The notes beneath the pieces are model-generated. The model was not told where the DNA came from, searched no databases, and saw nothing but the letters and a program-made list of their open reading frames with translations. Shown in pieces: positions 1-8,817 of a stretch of DNA of 44,453 bases (position 1 is the stretch's first letter; every line of letters starts with the position of its first letter). The stretch spans positions 1 to 44,453 of the forward strand of contig CALHZD010000082.1 in NCBI GenBank assembly GCA_938040985.1. The letters run 5' to 3'. Source of the DNA: an uncultured Propionivibrio sp. Its GTDB lineage: Bacteria; Pseudomonadota; Gammaproteobacteria; Burkholderiales; Rhodocyclaceae. Made by a program: the position numbers and the translations under genes.

Positions 1-1970
1 CAAAATCACCTGCTGCGGACAGTGAGGCGCGTCAGGGCGTCGCCGGCAAGATTACGGCAAAAGTCGAAGATAGATTCTCAGAACCGGGAGAATCCGGGGA
101 TCAGGTCAAGGTATCCGGGTCTGGGGCCGGGAAGTCTGGCCGAGGGCAGATTGCCGGGAGAGAGGATGCCATTGCACGGGACAAAGCGCTCAAAGAGGCG
201 AATGAACGTGTAGCAATGCTGGAGCAGAATGTTGCTAAATTGCAGCAATTGCTTGAACTGAAAGATCAAACACTTGCCGAGTTGCAGAAACAGGCCGATG
301 CAACTCAAGGAAAGAGTGCGGCGCCTGCTTCTGAACCGACGCGTCCGGCAGTTGTTGAGCCACCTAAACCCGCCATTGAATCTTCCGCAGCCCCCTCTTT
401 GCCGGCCGCAGGTTCGGCGGAACCACCGATTGATGCCACCCAATCGCCGACAACTCCAACAGTTCCGGCTAGTCAGCCAGAAACACAGGCACAAGCAGCC
501 GTCCCATCAGCAGAGGCTCAGCCTGCGGCAGAGGAGCCACCCGCGCCCAAGCGCCCGGTCGCGCCATCTCAACCACCGGCACCGGAACCGGGGTTTTTTG
601 AATCTTTGCTGGAAGACCCAATGCTTCTGGCCGGTGGTGGCGGGATTCTGGCATTGCTATTAGGGGGGTGGTTGTTTCTACGCCACCGGAAATCGAATAA
701 CGCTGGGCAGTCATCGTTGGACCCTTTGAGTCTGTCGACCCCATCTGTCAGCGGCAGCAACCTGACAGCTAATTCCGTATTTCGTAACACCGGCGGGCAA
801 AGTGTTGATACATCGCACACTTCGCAAACTGATTTTAGCCAAGCCAGCCCTGGCAGTATCGACACCGAAGAAGTTGACCCGGTAGAAGAAGCCGATGTTT
901 ACATGGCTTATGGGCGTGATGCGCAAGCCGAGGAAATTCTTCTTGAAGCCAAGCGCAAAGAACCCTTTCCGACGGCCATCAATTTGAAGTTGCTGGAGAT
1001 CTATGCCAATCGTAAAGATGCAAGACAAGTCGATGCGGTGGCGAAGGAATTACATGCCGCAACCGGCGGCAGAGGGGCTGATTGGGAAAAGGCAGTAACG
1101 ATTGGTCAGCGTTTTGCACCTGAGAATCCACTATTTGGCGGGGTAACGGCAGCTTCCGCTGCGTCGATGGCGTCGAGAGAACCAGCTGCCGCTACGCCAA
1201 GAACTTCGCCAGCAGCGGACGCCCCATTACAACAGGCTACGGCAGCGGCGACCTCTCAGGTATCAAGTGGTAGTGCGAATACAAAACCCGAGGCGCCATC
1301 AGTATTTGAAACGACGCTTGATATGAGCAGTCTGGACTTTGATCTTGGTGCAGGGAAGGCGGATGCGGCCGGGCAAGCGGCAGTCTCTGCGATGAGGACA
1401 CAATCTTTGGATTTCAGCCTGGATGCACCGCCTGCATCGCAGGCTCAGCCTCAATCCCAGCCCCAGCCTGCGGCGAAGGAACCATTACATACATCTTCTG
1501 TGCTTGACTTTAGTTTGCCTGAGTCAGGAACGGATCAGACACCTGCACCTAAAGTCGATACGACGGCGCCTCTGGCTAACGACCTTGAGTTTGATGTTGA
1601 TCTAACGGCATCAACTTTCTTGGGTAACCAAATGCCACGGCCGGATTCTGACGTTGCTTCCCGGGCAGGCGCATCTGTGCCCCCTAAAGCCTCGCCGATC
1701 GATATGAGTTCGATAGACCTCAATCTTGAAGCGACACAGCCTGTTGCGCGAGTCTTGGGTGACGGGGCGACACAGTCGGCCGCAGTCGTCAGTCCGGAGC
1801 CAGGCGTTGGCGCGAATGAAGATGTCTCGACCAAGCTGGACTTAGCCAAAGCCTACGAAGAGATGGGTGATGTGGATGGTGCACGTGAATTACTGCGAGA
1901 AGTGGCCAAGGAGGGCAATTCCGAGCAGCGCGAGAAAGCCAAGGATCTTTTGGCTCGACTCGGCAATTAA
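1..1970 (+). CDS. fimV: FimV, C-terminal part (gene runs off the left edge)
   Basis: FimV is an inner-membrane hub protein of type IV pilus assembly and twitching, with a peptidoglycan-binding periplasmic part and a cytoplasmic TPR-like part. The reading frame is open from base 3, so the true start lies outside the window; the ATG at 216 is only an internal Met. What is seen, in order: an alanine/glutamate/lysine coiled coil (about 165-290, typical of FimV), a Pro/Ala-rich linker (300-590), one membrane segment rich in Gly/Leu followed by Arg-His-Arg-Lys (about 625-690), a TPR-like helical region (880-1140), an acidic low-complexity stretch with repeated Asp-Met-Ser-Ser-type motifs, and the C-terminal FimV helical motif with KLDLAKAYEEMGD (1825-1970). 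The coiled coil, membrane segment and C-terminal motif together make the call secure. It is followed by a strong terminator. Confidence 0.95.
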   Translation, partial: KSPAADSEARQGVAGKITAKVEDRFSEPGESGDQVKVSGSGAGKSGRGQIAGREDAIARDKALKEANERVAMLEQNVAKLQQLLELKDQTLAELQKQADATQGKSAAPASEPTRPAVVEPPKPAIESSAAPSLPAAGSAEPPIDATQSPTTPTVPASQPETQAQAAVPSAEAQPAAEEPPAPKRPVAPSQPPAPEPGFFESLLEDPMLLAGGGGILALLLGGWLFLRHRKSNNAGQSSLDPLSLSTPSVSGSNLTANSVFRNTGGQSVDTSHTSQTDFSQASPGSIDTEEVDPVEEADVYMAYGRDAQAEEILLEAKRKEPFPTAINLKLLEIYANRKDARQVDAVAKELHAATGGRGADWEKAVTIGQRFAPENPLFGGVTAASAASMASREPAAATPRTSPAADAPLQQATAAATSQVSSGSANTKPEAPSVFETTLDMSSLDFDLGAGKADAAGQAAVSAMRTQSLDFSLDAPPASQAQPQSQPQPAAKEPLHTSSVLDFSLPESGTDQTPAPKVDTTAPLANDLEFDVDLTASTFLGNQMPRPDSDVASRAGASVPPKASPIDMSSIDLNLEATQPVARVLGDGATQSAAVVSPEPGVGANEDVSTKLDLAKAYEEMGDVDGARELLREVAKEGNSEQREKAKDLLARLGN

Positions 1971-1994
1971 TACCTCCGGCGAGAGGTAAAATAC

Positions 1995-2028
1995 AGCCGC
2001 AATCCAAACGGATTGCGGCTTTTTCTTT
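1995..2028 (+). terminator. Rho-independent terminator after fimV
   Basis: An 11-bp perfect GC-containing stem (AGCCGCAATCC / GGATTGCGGCT) closes a 4-nt loop AAAC and is followed by TTTTCTTT. It starts 24 bases after the fimV stop and should separate fimV from truA. Confidence 0.93.
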
Positions 2029-2468
2029 GGAAAGTGCTGGGATAAAGGGCTAAATTTTGATAAACCTAGCCACTGTTATAGTTGGTAAAGTTAATTTCCC
2101 ATATAAGAAAGACGACAATCCAAAGATAGTAATAAGACTACTACGGCAAGGACAACCACATGCCAGAAAAAGCATAAAACACAGTACCTAACGGTATACA
2201 ATGACGATGGGGGCGGTAAACAAATTGTCGATACAAAAAATAGTCGGGATTCTCCGACTACGATTTATGCGGTGGGGTGATGTACTCATTGCCTGCCGCG
2301 GCATTGCGGCATTACCGGAGCCAGTGTCTTGTATCCATAAAAGCAGTCAAGCCCGGTGTGTTGCTTTGTTTTTTCAAAACTATTGCATACTGCTTGCACT
2401 ACCTACGGATCGAGGCTTTGTCGAACCGTTTTTTTCGGGCCTGACGGCGTATCGGAGCTGAAGTCGGC
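2029..2468. other. Non-coding stretch between fimV and truA
   Basis: 440 bases without a convincing gene. An 86-codon frame at 2201-2461 has no recognisable domain and no good ribosome binding site. A 7-bp hairpin (TAGTCGG / CCGACTA, 2241-2260) lacks a T-run and so does not look like a terminator. Since fimV is terminated at 2028, the truA-trp promoter should lie here. The TTGCATACT near 2384 is a possible extended -10, but no convincing -35 accompanies it. Confidence 0.4.
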
Positions 2469-3269
2469 ATGCGGATTGCGCTTGGCGTTGAATACGATGG
2501 CTCCGAGTTTCGGGGCTGGCAGACGCAACCTGGCGGCGGCACCGTGCAGGATTCGTTAGAAACTGCGTTAACGCAGATTGCAGGTGTGCCGATTGGCGTC
2601 GTGTGCGCTGGTCGCACTGATACCGGGGTTCATGCAATAGGACAGGTCGTACATTTCGATGCCCCGGTTGTACGACCGCTGACCGCTTGGGTGCGTGGCG
2701 CTAATACTTTTTTGCCGCCTGCGGTTGCTGTGTGCTGGGCACAACCGGTCAGCGATGATTTTCACGCGCGCTTTTCCGCTACTGCACGGCACTACCGTTA
2801 CCTGTTGCTTAATCGCCCGCAACGGCCCGGTATCGAACATGGACGTATGGGTTGGTATCACCGTCCGCTCAACATCGAACGGATGCAACAGGCAGCTGCG
2901 CAGATTGTTGGTGAACACGATTTTTCTGCTTTTCGCGCCGCAGAGTGTCAGGCCAAGACGCCAGTCAGGACGATATATGCGGCCCAGGTCAGGCAATGTG
3001 GTGAATTATTCATTTTCAACTTCGAGGCCAATGCGTTTTTGCAGCACATGGTGCGCAATCTGGTCGGGAGTCTGGTCTTTATTGGTCAGGGCAAACAGTC
3101 GACCGACTGGATGCTCGAATTATTGGCAACAAAAAATCGCCGCTTGGCTGCCCCGACGTTTGCAGCAGACGGCCTCTATCTTGTTGGTGTACGCTATGAC
3201 GCACGTTGGGGAATTCCTGGAATGAAAGGATCAATAGCAGGAATGATGCCCGCATGGATAGGAGCATGA
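2469..3269 (+). CDS. truA: tRNA pseudouridine(38-40) synthase TruA
   Basis: It converts uridines 38-40 in the anticodon arm of many tRNAs to pseudouridine, in the cytoplasm. The 266-residue protein has the family length and order: the N-terminal VEYDGSEFRGWQ motif, the catalytic loop AGRTDTGVHA with nucleophile Asp51, the FHARFSATARHYRY motif and the C-terminal MVRNLVGSL helix. GGAG at 2455-2458 lies about 10 bases before the ATG. The last bases overlap an in-frame ATG of the following trpF, so truA and trpF are likely co-transcribed. This truA-trpF neighbourhood is usual in betaproteobacteria. Confidence 0.96.
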   Translation: MRIALGVEYDGSEFRGWQTQPGGGTVQDSLETALTQIAGVPIGVVCAGRTDTGVHAIGQVVHFDAPVVRPLTAWVRGANTFLPPAVAVCWAQPVSDDFHARFSATARHYRYLLLNRPQRPGIEHGRMGWYHRPLNIERMQQAAAQIVGEHDFSAFRAAECQAKTPVRTIYAAQVRQCGELFIFNFEANAFLQHMVRNLVGSLVFIGQGKQSTDWMLELLATKNRRLAAPTFAADGLYLVGVRYDARWGIPGMKGSIAGMMPAWIGA

Positions 3270-3274
3270 GGTCA

Positions 3275-3895
3275 ATGACGCGCATCAAAATATGCGGACT
3301 GACACGCCCTCAGGATGTTGATGCTGCCGTGGCTGCCGGCGCTGACGCCATTGGGCTGGTATTTTATCCAGCCAGCCCGCGCTGCATCGACCTGGCGCGG
3401 GCAGTAGAACTTATCCGGCACGTACCGCCATTCGTCGATATCGTCGGCCTATTTGTTAACGCTGCGCCGACGCAGGTACGCGCAGTACTGGCCGCCATTC
3501 CAGTTCATTTACTGCAATTTCATGGCGATGAAGATGACGCCTATTGCCGCCAGTTCGGTCGTCCATTCCTTAAGGCGGTGCGCGTTTGCCCGGATATCGA
3601 TTTGGCAGGTCAGATGGCAGCATTTCCTTCCGCCCAGGCGATCCTTCTCGATGCCTTCGTCGAAGGTTATGGTGGTAGCGGCCAAGCCTTTGATTGGACG
3701 CTGGTTCCGCATGAACTGCCTAAGCCAATCGTTCTTTCTGGTGGGCTTGATGCAAACAATGTCGGCGATGCCATTCGACGCGTGCATCCGGCCGCCGTAG
3801 ATGTCTCTTCGGGCGTGGAATCGGGTAAGGGCATCAAAGATGCGGAAAAAATGCGCGCCTTTGTGATGGCTGTACACCGCGCCGATATGCAGTGA
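3275..3895 (+). CDS. trpF: Phosphoribosylanthranilate isomerase TrpF
   Basis: It isomerises N-(5-phosphoribosyl)anthranilate to the 1-deoxyribulose form in tryptophan synthesis. The (beta/alpha)8 barrel motifs are all present: KICGLTRPQD with the catalytic Cys at the N-terminus, GLVFYPASPR, VGLFVN, LLQFHGDE, the LDA-x-GYGGSG-x-FDW phosphate-binding segment, LSGGL, and VDVSSGVE followed by KGIKD. The frame is open from 3206, but I choose the ATG at 3275 because AGGAG at 3260-3264 then sits 10 bases upstream. The ATG at 3266 would leave only one base. The resulting 206 residues match the family. trpF and trpB are separated by 339 bases, which is wide for an operon. Confidence 0.95.
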   Translation: MTRIKICGLTRPQDVDAAVAAGADAIGLVFYPASPRCIDLARAVELIRHVPPFVDIVGLFVNAAPTQVRAVLAAIPVHLLQFHGDEDDAYCRQFGRPFLKAVRVCPDIDLAGQMAAFPSAQAILLDAFVEGYGGSGQAFDWTLVPHELPKPIVLSGGLDANNVGDAIRRVHPAAVDVSSGVESGKGIKDAEKMRAFVMAVHRADMQ

Positions 3896-3923
3896 TAGAA
3901 TGCACACACCTCCTTGAAATTCA

Positions 3924-3949
3924 AAGCGCCTCTTTCCGGCGTTTCTTTT
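3924..3949 (+). terminator. Weak terminator-like hairpin after trpF
   Basis: A short stem AAGCGCC (3924-3930) pairs with GGCGTTT (3938-3944), with one G-T pair and a 7-nt loop, followed by CTTTT. It begins 29 bases after the trpF stop. The stem is short, so termination may be partial. Confidence 0.4.
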
Positions 3950-4022
3950 GAATATTCTTGGTGTTTGATACATCCCGGTTGCCTGATTATATTTTCATCA
4001 TTACCTCGTCCTGACCCAAACG

Positions 4023-4094
4023 ATGCGAAAAACTCCTGGCGGACGTACCCGTGACTGGTGGCGGCGATCCTACGCTGACCATACTTGGCGCTGA
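4023..4094 (+). CDS. Possible Trp-rich leader peptide upstream of trpB
   Basis: A 23-codon frame (ATG to TGA) contains two adjacent Trp codons and a third near the end: MRKTPGGRTRDWW at the start, HTWR at the end. It lies 140 bases before trpB, where an attenuation leader could sit. Against it: no clear ribosome binding site is visible, and no T-run follows the nearby hairpins. The Trp codons may be chance, so this is a candidate only. Confidence 0.25.
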   Translation: MRKTPGGRTRDWWRRSYADHTWR

Positions 4095-4096
4095 AA

Positions 4097-4122
4097 GCAC
4101 GTTAAGCGCGTGTTGAACGCGC
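4097..4122 (+). promoter_or_regulatory. Two mutually exclusive hairpins upstream of trpB
   Basis: GCACG (4097-4101) can pair with CGTGT (4109-4113, one G-T pair). Alternatively GCGCGT (4106-4111) can pair perfectly with ACGCGC (4117-4122). The two share bases 4109-4111 and so cannot form together. They start three bases after the stop of the Trp-rich frame. No poly-T follows, so any control would not be a classical terminator. Confidence 0.25.
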
Positions 4123-4234
4123 CATTGCAAGCCTGTCATTGACGGCGCAGCCCATTCTCAATTTTAGTTCCCCTTTTCTACGGGTTTGCGCCTTTTGTGC
4201 GACGTGTATTACGTCCCTGTCTTCAGGAGAACTC

Positions 4235-5440
4235 ATGAACTCATCTTACGACTTACCGGATGCCAGCGGCCATTTTGGCCGCTACGGTGGCATTTTTGTT
4301 GCCGAGACACTGATTCCGGCGCTGGAAGAATTAAAAACCGCCTATTTTGCGGCGCAACGCGATCCGGCATTTGTTGCCGAATTCGAGCATGATCTCAAGC
4401 ATTATGTCGGCCGTCCCAGTCCGATCTACCACGCAAAACGTCTGTCCGACGAGCTCGGTGGTGCCCAGATTTATCTCAAACGGGAGGACCTTAACCATAC
4501 CGGCGCACACAAAGTGAATAACTGCGTCGGTCAGGCGCTACTGGCGCGGCGCATGGGAAAACGGCGTGTTATTGCCGAAACGGGTGCCGGACAGCACGGT
4601 GTCGCAACGGCGACGGTCGCGGCCCGCTATGGCATGGAATGTGTCATCTATATGGGAGCAGAGGATATTCGGCGGCAAGCGGCCAACATGTATCGCATGA
4701 AGCTGCTGGGTGCGAGCGTCGTACCGGTGGAGTCCGGCTCAAAAACACTCAAAGACGCGATGAACGAAGCAATGCGCGACTGGGCGAAAAACGTATCGAC
4801 GACTTTCTATGTGATCGGTACCGTGGCCGGGCCGCATCCTTACCCAATGCTGGTGCGTAATTTTCAATCGGTTATCGGCCGTGAAGCCGTGGCCCAGATG
4901 CAGGAACAATGCGGCCGTCAGCCTGATGCCGTTATTGCCTGCGTTGGCGGTGGATCCAACGCAATGGGCATTTTTCATGACTACATCGAACGGCGCAGCG
5001 TGCGCCTGATCGGCGTTGAAGCGGCGGGCGAGGGCATCGCTACCGGCCGCCATGCTGCACCGCTGACGGCGAATGCTAGGGTTGGCGTGCTGCACGGCAA
5101 CCGTACCTGCCTGATGCAGGACGAGAACGGCCAGATTATCGAAACGCATTCGATTTCTGCGGGACTCGATTATCCCGGCGTCGGGCCGGAACATGCATGG
5201 CTCAAGGACAACGGGCGCGCAGAATATGTGGCGGTCACGGATGATGAGGCGCTGGCGGCTTTTCATGCACTTTGCCGGCTGGAAGGTATTATCCCGGCGC
5301 TTGAATCAAGCCATGCCGTTGCGCAAGCCATCAAGCTCGCGCCAACGCTAGGCAAGGATGCGATTTTGCTTGTCAATCTTTCTGGCCGCGGTGATAAGGA
5401 CATGCATACTGTGGCCGAAAAATCCGGCATTGTGTTTTAA
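4235..5440 (+). CDS. trpB: Tryptophan synthase beta chain TrpB
   Basis: It joins indole (channelled from TrpA) with L-serine to give tryptophan, using pyridoxal phosphate. The PLP lysine is Lys93 in NHTGAHKVNN, and the phosphate-binding loop GGGSNAMG is present, as are the ETGAGQHG and GPHPYPM motifs. The frame is open from 4139, but the ATG at 4235 is the start: AGGAGA lies just upstream, and the next residues lead into the usual FGRYGG-x-FV opening. The 401-residue length is normal. trpA follows after 11 bases, so the two subunits of the alpha2-beta2 complex are co-expressed. Confidence 0.97.
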   Translation: MNSSYDLPDASGHFGRYGGIFVAETLIPALEELKTAYFAAQRDPAFVAEFEHDLKHYVGRPSPIYHAKRLSDELGGAQIYLKREDLNHTGAHKVNNCVGQALLARRMGKRRVIAETGAGQHGVATATVAARYGMECVIYMGAEDIRRQAANMYRMKLLGASVVPVESGSKTLKDAMNEAMRDWAKNVSTTFYVIGTVAGPHPYPMLVRNFQSVIGREAVAQMQEQCGRQPDAVIACVGGGSNAMGIFHDYIERRSVRLIGVEAAGEGIATGRHAAPLTANARVGVLHGNRTCLMQDENGQIIETHSISAGLDYPGVGPEHAWLKDNGRAEYVAVTDDEALAAFHALCRLEGIIPALESSHAVAQAIKLAPTLGKDAILLVNLSGRGDKDMHTVAEKSGIVF

Positions 5441-5451
5441 GGAGGTGCGCC

Positions 5452-6255
5452 ATGTCCAAACTATCTGCAACGTTCGCTCGCCTGCAGGCACAAGGCCGCA
5501 AGGCGTTGATTCCTTTCATTACTGCCGGAGATCCCGATCCGGCGCTGACCGTACCGCTGATGCATGCGCTGGTCGAATCCGGCGCCGACATCATCGAACT
5601 GGGCGTGCCGTTTTCCGACCCGATGGCCGACGGCCCAACCATTCAGCGCGCCTCCGAGCGTGCGCTGGCCAAGGGTGTCAGCTTACGCGGCGTGCTTGAC
5701 ATGGTCGCCCAATTCCGCCAGCGCAACCGGGAAACCCCGGTGGTCCTGATGGGCTATGCCAATCCGTTCGAAACGATGGGTGTCGAAGCATTCGCTCTAG
5801 CGGCGCGTGCGGCGGATGTCGATGGCGTCATCGTTGTCGATTATCCGCCGGAAGAGGCAAGCGAATTTGTCCAGACGATGCAGGCCAATGCGATTGATCC
5901 GATCTTTTTGCTTGCACCGACATCGACGCCGGAGCGCATCACGCAGGTTGCCCACCTGGCGCGCGGCTACATCTATTATGTTTCACTCACGGGGGTTACC
6001 GGCTCGACCGCGCTCGACGTACACGCCGTCGCGGCGCGCATTCCGGAAATCCGCGCTGTTACCGGAGTGCCGGTGGGGGTCGGTTTTGGCATCCGTGATG
6101 CGCAAACAGCAGGCGCAGTGGCTCAGGTAGCCGATGCTGTCATTGTGGGCAGTCGCATCATCGAAGAAATTGAACGCTCGACGCCGGATACCGTCATTGC
6201 CCGTATCAGCACGCTGGTGAGTGAATTGCGGCGAGGTGTAGACGCGGCAGTCTAA
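5452..6255 (+). CDS. trpA: Tryptophan synthase alpha chain TrpA
   Basis: It cleaves indole-3-glycerol phosphate to indole and glyceraldehyde 3-phosphate and passes indole to TrpB. The barrel shows PFITAGDPD, then IIELGVPFSDPMADGP with catalytic Glu49 and Asp60, then YYVSLTGVTG and VGVGFGI. These catalytic positions match the Escherichia coli numbering. The length, 267 residues, is normal. A strong AGGAGG sits 6 bases before the ATG. In relatives I would expect accD to follow directly; here a 246-base gap and then folC follow. Confidence 0.97.
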   Translation: MSKLSATFARLQAQGRKALIPFITAGDPDPALTVPLMHALVESGADIIELGVPFSDPMADGPTIQRASERALAKGVSLRGVLDMVAQFRQRNRETPVVLMGYANPFETMGVEAFALAARAADVDGVIVVDYPPEEASEFVQTMQANAIDPIFLLAPTSTPERITQVAHLARGYIYYVSLTGVTGSTALDVHAVAARIPEIRAVTGVPVGVGFGIRDAQTAGAVAQVADAVIVGSRIIEEIERSTPDTVIARISTLVSELRRGVDAAV

Positions 6256-6501
6256 TCATCGAAAAGGCGAGGTATTGAAAAGCCAGCTAGGTACTTTTTA
6301 CAACCCATGCCGTGTGTCAATGTGCTGGTTCCGGTGCCTGCTGTACGGGATGCTGAAGTATTTGGCCTGCTGCCGAAACACATTAGCCGCATTGCACGCA
6401 GGAATAAAGCGCTTGGTTAGCGAGCAATATTTACTGCCGGATCAATCGGCTAAAAGATAATCTCGGCAAGATACTGTTGAAGTGGAGAAAGTCAATATCC
6501 C
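6256..6501. other. Gap between trpA and folC where accD would be expected
   Basis: 246 bases that hold no recognisable gene. Short frames such as 6307-6420 (37 codons) and 6275-6460 show no similarity I can see to the acetyl-CoA carboxylase beta subunit, neither to its N-terminal zinc finger nor to its C-terminus. The end of the stretch carries GGAG (6484-6487) upstream of folC. Confidence 0.5.
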
Positions 6502-7824
6502 ATGCGTCCATCCATAAAACCCGATTCTTTGCCGGATTGGCTGGCATATCTTGAAAGCCTGCATCCGAAGGGGCAAGCCGGCATCGAGCTGGGATTGGCG
6601 CGTATTATGCGCGTCAAGGTGGCGTTGACACAGGTGCAGTATTGCCCGCTGATTATCGTGGGGGGCACAAATGGCAAGGGTTCGACCTGTGCGTATCTGG
6701 AATCGATTTATCGTGCCTCGGGCTACCGGACAGGCTGTTACACCTCGCCGCATCTGCTGGCATACAACGAGCGCGTGCGCATTGATGGCGTACCTGTAGC
6801 GGATGCGGATTTATGCGCCGCGTTTGTGCGTGTCGAGGCGGCGCGGCAACGGGCCGGCAACGTAATGCTGACCTATTTTGAATTTGGCACGCTGGCGGCG
6901 TGGGAGATTTTTTCTGCCCGGCGGGTCGAAGCGGCGATTCTTGAAGTAGGGCTGGGTGGGCGTCTCGATGCTGTCAATATCTACACGCCGGATTGCGCCA
7001 TCGTGACCGGTATTGCGCTGGATCATACCGATTGGCTGGGCGCAACGCGTGAAGCGATTGGTTTCGAGAAGGCGGGAATTTTCCGCGCTGGGCGGCCGGC
7101 AATCTGCGCCGACGTCGCCCCCCCGCAATCCCTGTGCAATCATGCAGCCACGCTGGGCGCCGACTTACGGCTGATTGGCCGGGATTTTTCCTTCCGGCGC
7201 GGCAATGCAGACTGGTCTTTCGTTTCCAGTGAAGGTGTATTCGAGCCTCTGCCTTTTCCTGTCCTGCCCGGTGATTTCCAGTTGCGCAACGCAGCGGCGG
7301 CGCTGGCGGCAGTGCAATGTTTGCAAAAACCTTTGCCGACGACGCTTGCAGCCCTTGCGCAAGGGATTTGCAATGCGCGTGTACGCGGGCGCTTTGAGCG
7401 CGTGCAGGAGAAGCCCACGATTATTCTCGACGTGGCGCACAATCCCCAGGCTATCGGCGAATTGGCGCGCAATCTTGACGAGATGCCGGTCGCGGGAAAA
7501 ACGCTGGCCGTTGTTGGTATGCTGGCGGACAAGGATATTGCTGGCGCACTTACGGCGTTGGCCGGGAAGATTGATGTCTGGCTGCTGACAAGCCTGCCGG
7601 AAACGCCGCGTGGCGCACCTGCCAGTACGATACGCGACGCCGTCATCGGGCTGGGTGGGCAGATTGAACTGTTTCCTGCGCCGACGGCGGCATTTGCCCG
7701 TGCGGCCGGCCTGGCAGGGGAAAATGATAGAATTATCATCTGTGGGTCGTTTTACACAGTGGCGGCAGCGATACGCGCCTTGGACAGTTCTTCCGGCCGT
7801 GTGGAATGCCTGCTTCACGCTTAG
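6502..7824 (+). CDS. folC: Bifunctional folylpolyglutamate / dihydrofolate synthase FolC
   Basis: It adds glutamate to dihydropteroate and to folates, using ATP, in the cytoplasm. The Mur-ligase fold is clear: the P-loop VGGTNGKGST (about residues 53-62), the metal and substrate segment LEVGLGGRLDAVN, HTDWLG leading to EKAGIFR, and the C-terminal LDVAHNPQA motif. The length is 440 residues. The start is supported by the opening LPDWLAYLE, usual for this protein, although GGAG is 14 bases upstream, a little far. It reads on to the SPOR gene after 33 bases, forming a folC-SPOR-cvpA-purF run. Confidence 0.95.
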   Translation: MRPSIKPDSLPDWLAYLESLHPKGQAGIELGLARIMRVKVALTQVQYCPLIIVGGTNGKGSTCAYLESIYRASGYRTGCYTSPHLLAYNERVRIDGVPVADADLCAAFVRVEAARQRAGNVMLTYFEFGTLAAWEIFSARRVEAAILEVGLGGRLDAVNIYTPDCAIVTGIALDHTDWLGATREAIGFEKAGIFRAGRPAICADVAPPQSLCNHAATLGADLRLIGRDFSFRRGNADWSFVSSEGVFEPLPFPVLPGDFQLRNAAAALAAVQCLQKPLPTTLAALAQGICNARVRGRFERVQEKPTIILDVAHNPQAIGELARNLDEMPVAGKTLAVVGMLADKDIAGALTALAGKIDVWLLTSLPETPRGAPASTIRDAVIGLGGQIELFPAPTAAFARAAGLAGENDRIIICGSFYTVAAAIRALDSSSGRVECLLHA

Positions 7825-7857
7825 TCTTAGTAATTCCGTCAACTTTTCGCACTGATA

Positions 7858-8817
7858 ATGCCAAACACCCAATCCTCAGATGATGATCTGCTATTGAAAA
7901 GAAGGGCACGCCGCCGTTTGCTTGGCGCAGCAGCTTTCGCCGGTTTCGCTGCTGTCGTGTTACCGATGGTGATGGACAAAGAACCAAAACAGCAGGTGCA
8001 GGACATCCAGATTCGTATTCCCGGGCAGGACCAGACGACTTTTACGCCACGGATCGAGCGCCAGATCAAGGGGCAGCCACCGAAGAAATCGGGCGAAGGA
8101 TCGACAGAAGAAAGCGCTGGCAAGGACATCGTGCAGCCGGCGGAAACACCTTCGGAACACACGGCGGATAACGTGAATAACGCAGCCGCAAAGGTTACGG
8201 AGAAGGCGGCAAATCACACAGTTAGCCAAAAAACGCCAAAAACGGAAAAAATTGTCGAGCAAAAGACTGATAAGCCGGAAAAACGGGAAAGGCTGAATAA
8301 AACACCGGATAAGGCATCAGATAAAACACCAGATAAATCTGCAAAAACAGCCGAGAAGAAACCGGAAAAGACGCCGGAAAAAACGGCCGAGAAGCCTGCT
8401 GAAAGCACTGCGGAAAAAAATGGCGCCAAAGCACAGAATACCGATGCGGAACACACGGCAAAACGCACGCGCGCCGAAGAAGCCCGTCGTGCCGCCGCCG
8501 CGCTTGCCGGCAAAGATGTAGATACCGCAGGGAAAGCGAAAGAAGCAAAGGGGAAAACCAGCGCCGAGGCTGAAAAACCCGCCAAAAGCAGCGAACATTA
8601 CGTCATTCTGATCGGTACCTTCTCTAATACGGACAACGTCAAGCAGTTGCAGGAAAAACTTGTGGGACAGGGCATCCGGGTTTTTACTGAACCGATCGAA
8701 TCCGGCAAGAAAACACGGGTACGCGCCGGCCCCTTCGCCAGCCGTGATGCTGCCGAAAAAGCTGCGCAAAAAATGAAACAGATCGGCGTCAATGGGGTAA
8801 TCACCGGAAAACCATGA
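7858..8817 (+). CDS. SPOR-domain cell-division protein (DedD-like)
   Basis: SPOR domains bind glycan strands stripped of stem peptides at the division site. The 319-residue protein has a short basic N-terminus and one membrane anchor (about residues 21-40). A very long Lys/Glu/Pro/Thr-rich linker (about 95-240) contains repeated Asp-Lys-Thr-Pro and Glu-Lys-Thr-Pro-type units. The C-terminal SPOR fold (about 245-319) contains HYVILIGTFSN, TRVRAGPFASRDAAEKA and GVNGVITGKP. It probably acts in the periplasm as a DedD or FtsN type protein. The stop overlaps the cvpA start (ATGA), implying translational coupling. The low-complexity linker is longer and more repetitive than the rest of the protein would need. 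Confidence 0.9.
   Translation: MPNTQSSDDDLLLKRRARRRLLGAAAFAGFAAVVLPMVMDKEPKQQVQDIQIRIPGQDQTTFTPRIERQIKGQPPKKSGEGSTEESAGKDIVQPAETPSEHTADNVNNAAAKVTEKAANHTVSQKTPKTEKIVEQKTDKPEKRERLNKTPDKASDKTPDKSAKTAEKKPEKTPEKTAEKPAESTAEKNGAKAQNTDAEHTAKRTRAEEARRAAAALAGKDVDTAGKAKEAKGKTSAEAEKPAKSSEHYVILIGTFSNTDNVKQLQEKLVGQGIRVFTEPIESGKKTRVRAGPFASRDAAEKAAQKMKQIGVNGVITGKP

Noticed and set aside
2201..2461. Small gene before truA
   Set aside because: No ribosome binding site, no domain, and Cys/Arg-rich composition like random translation.
4097..4134. Classical trp attenuator terminator
   Set aside because: The GCGCGT/ACGCGC hairpin is followed by CATTGC, not by a T-run.
4139..4234. Longer N-terminus for TrpB
   Set aside because: The extra 32 residues are not family-like and the ribosome binding site sits before 4235.
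6275..6460. Remnant of accD
   Set aside because: None of the short frames shows the zinc finger or carboxyltransferase motifs.
8214..8585. Phe/Ser/Ala-rich - strand membrane-like frame
   Set aside because: It is the antisense of the Lys/Glu-rich linker of the SPOR protein.
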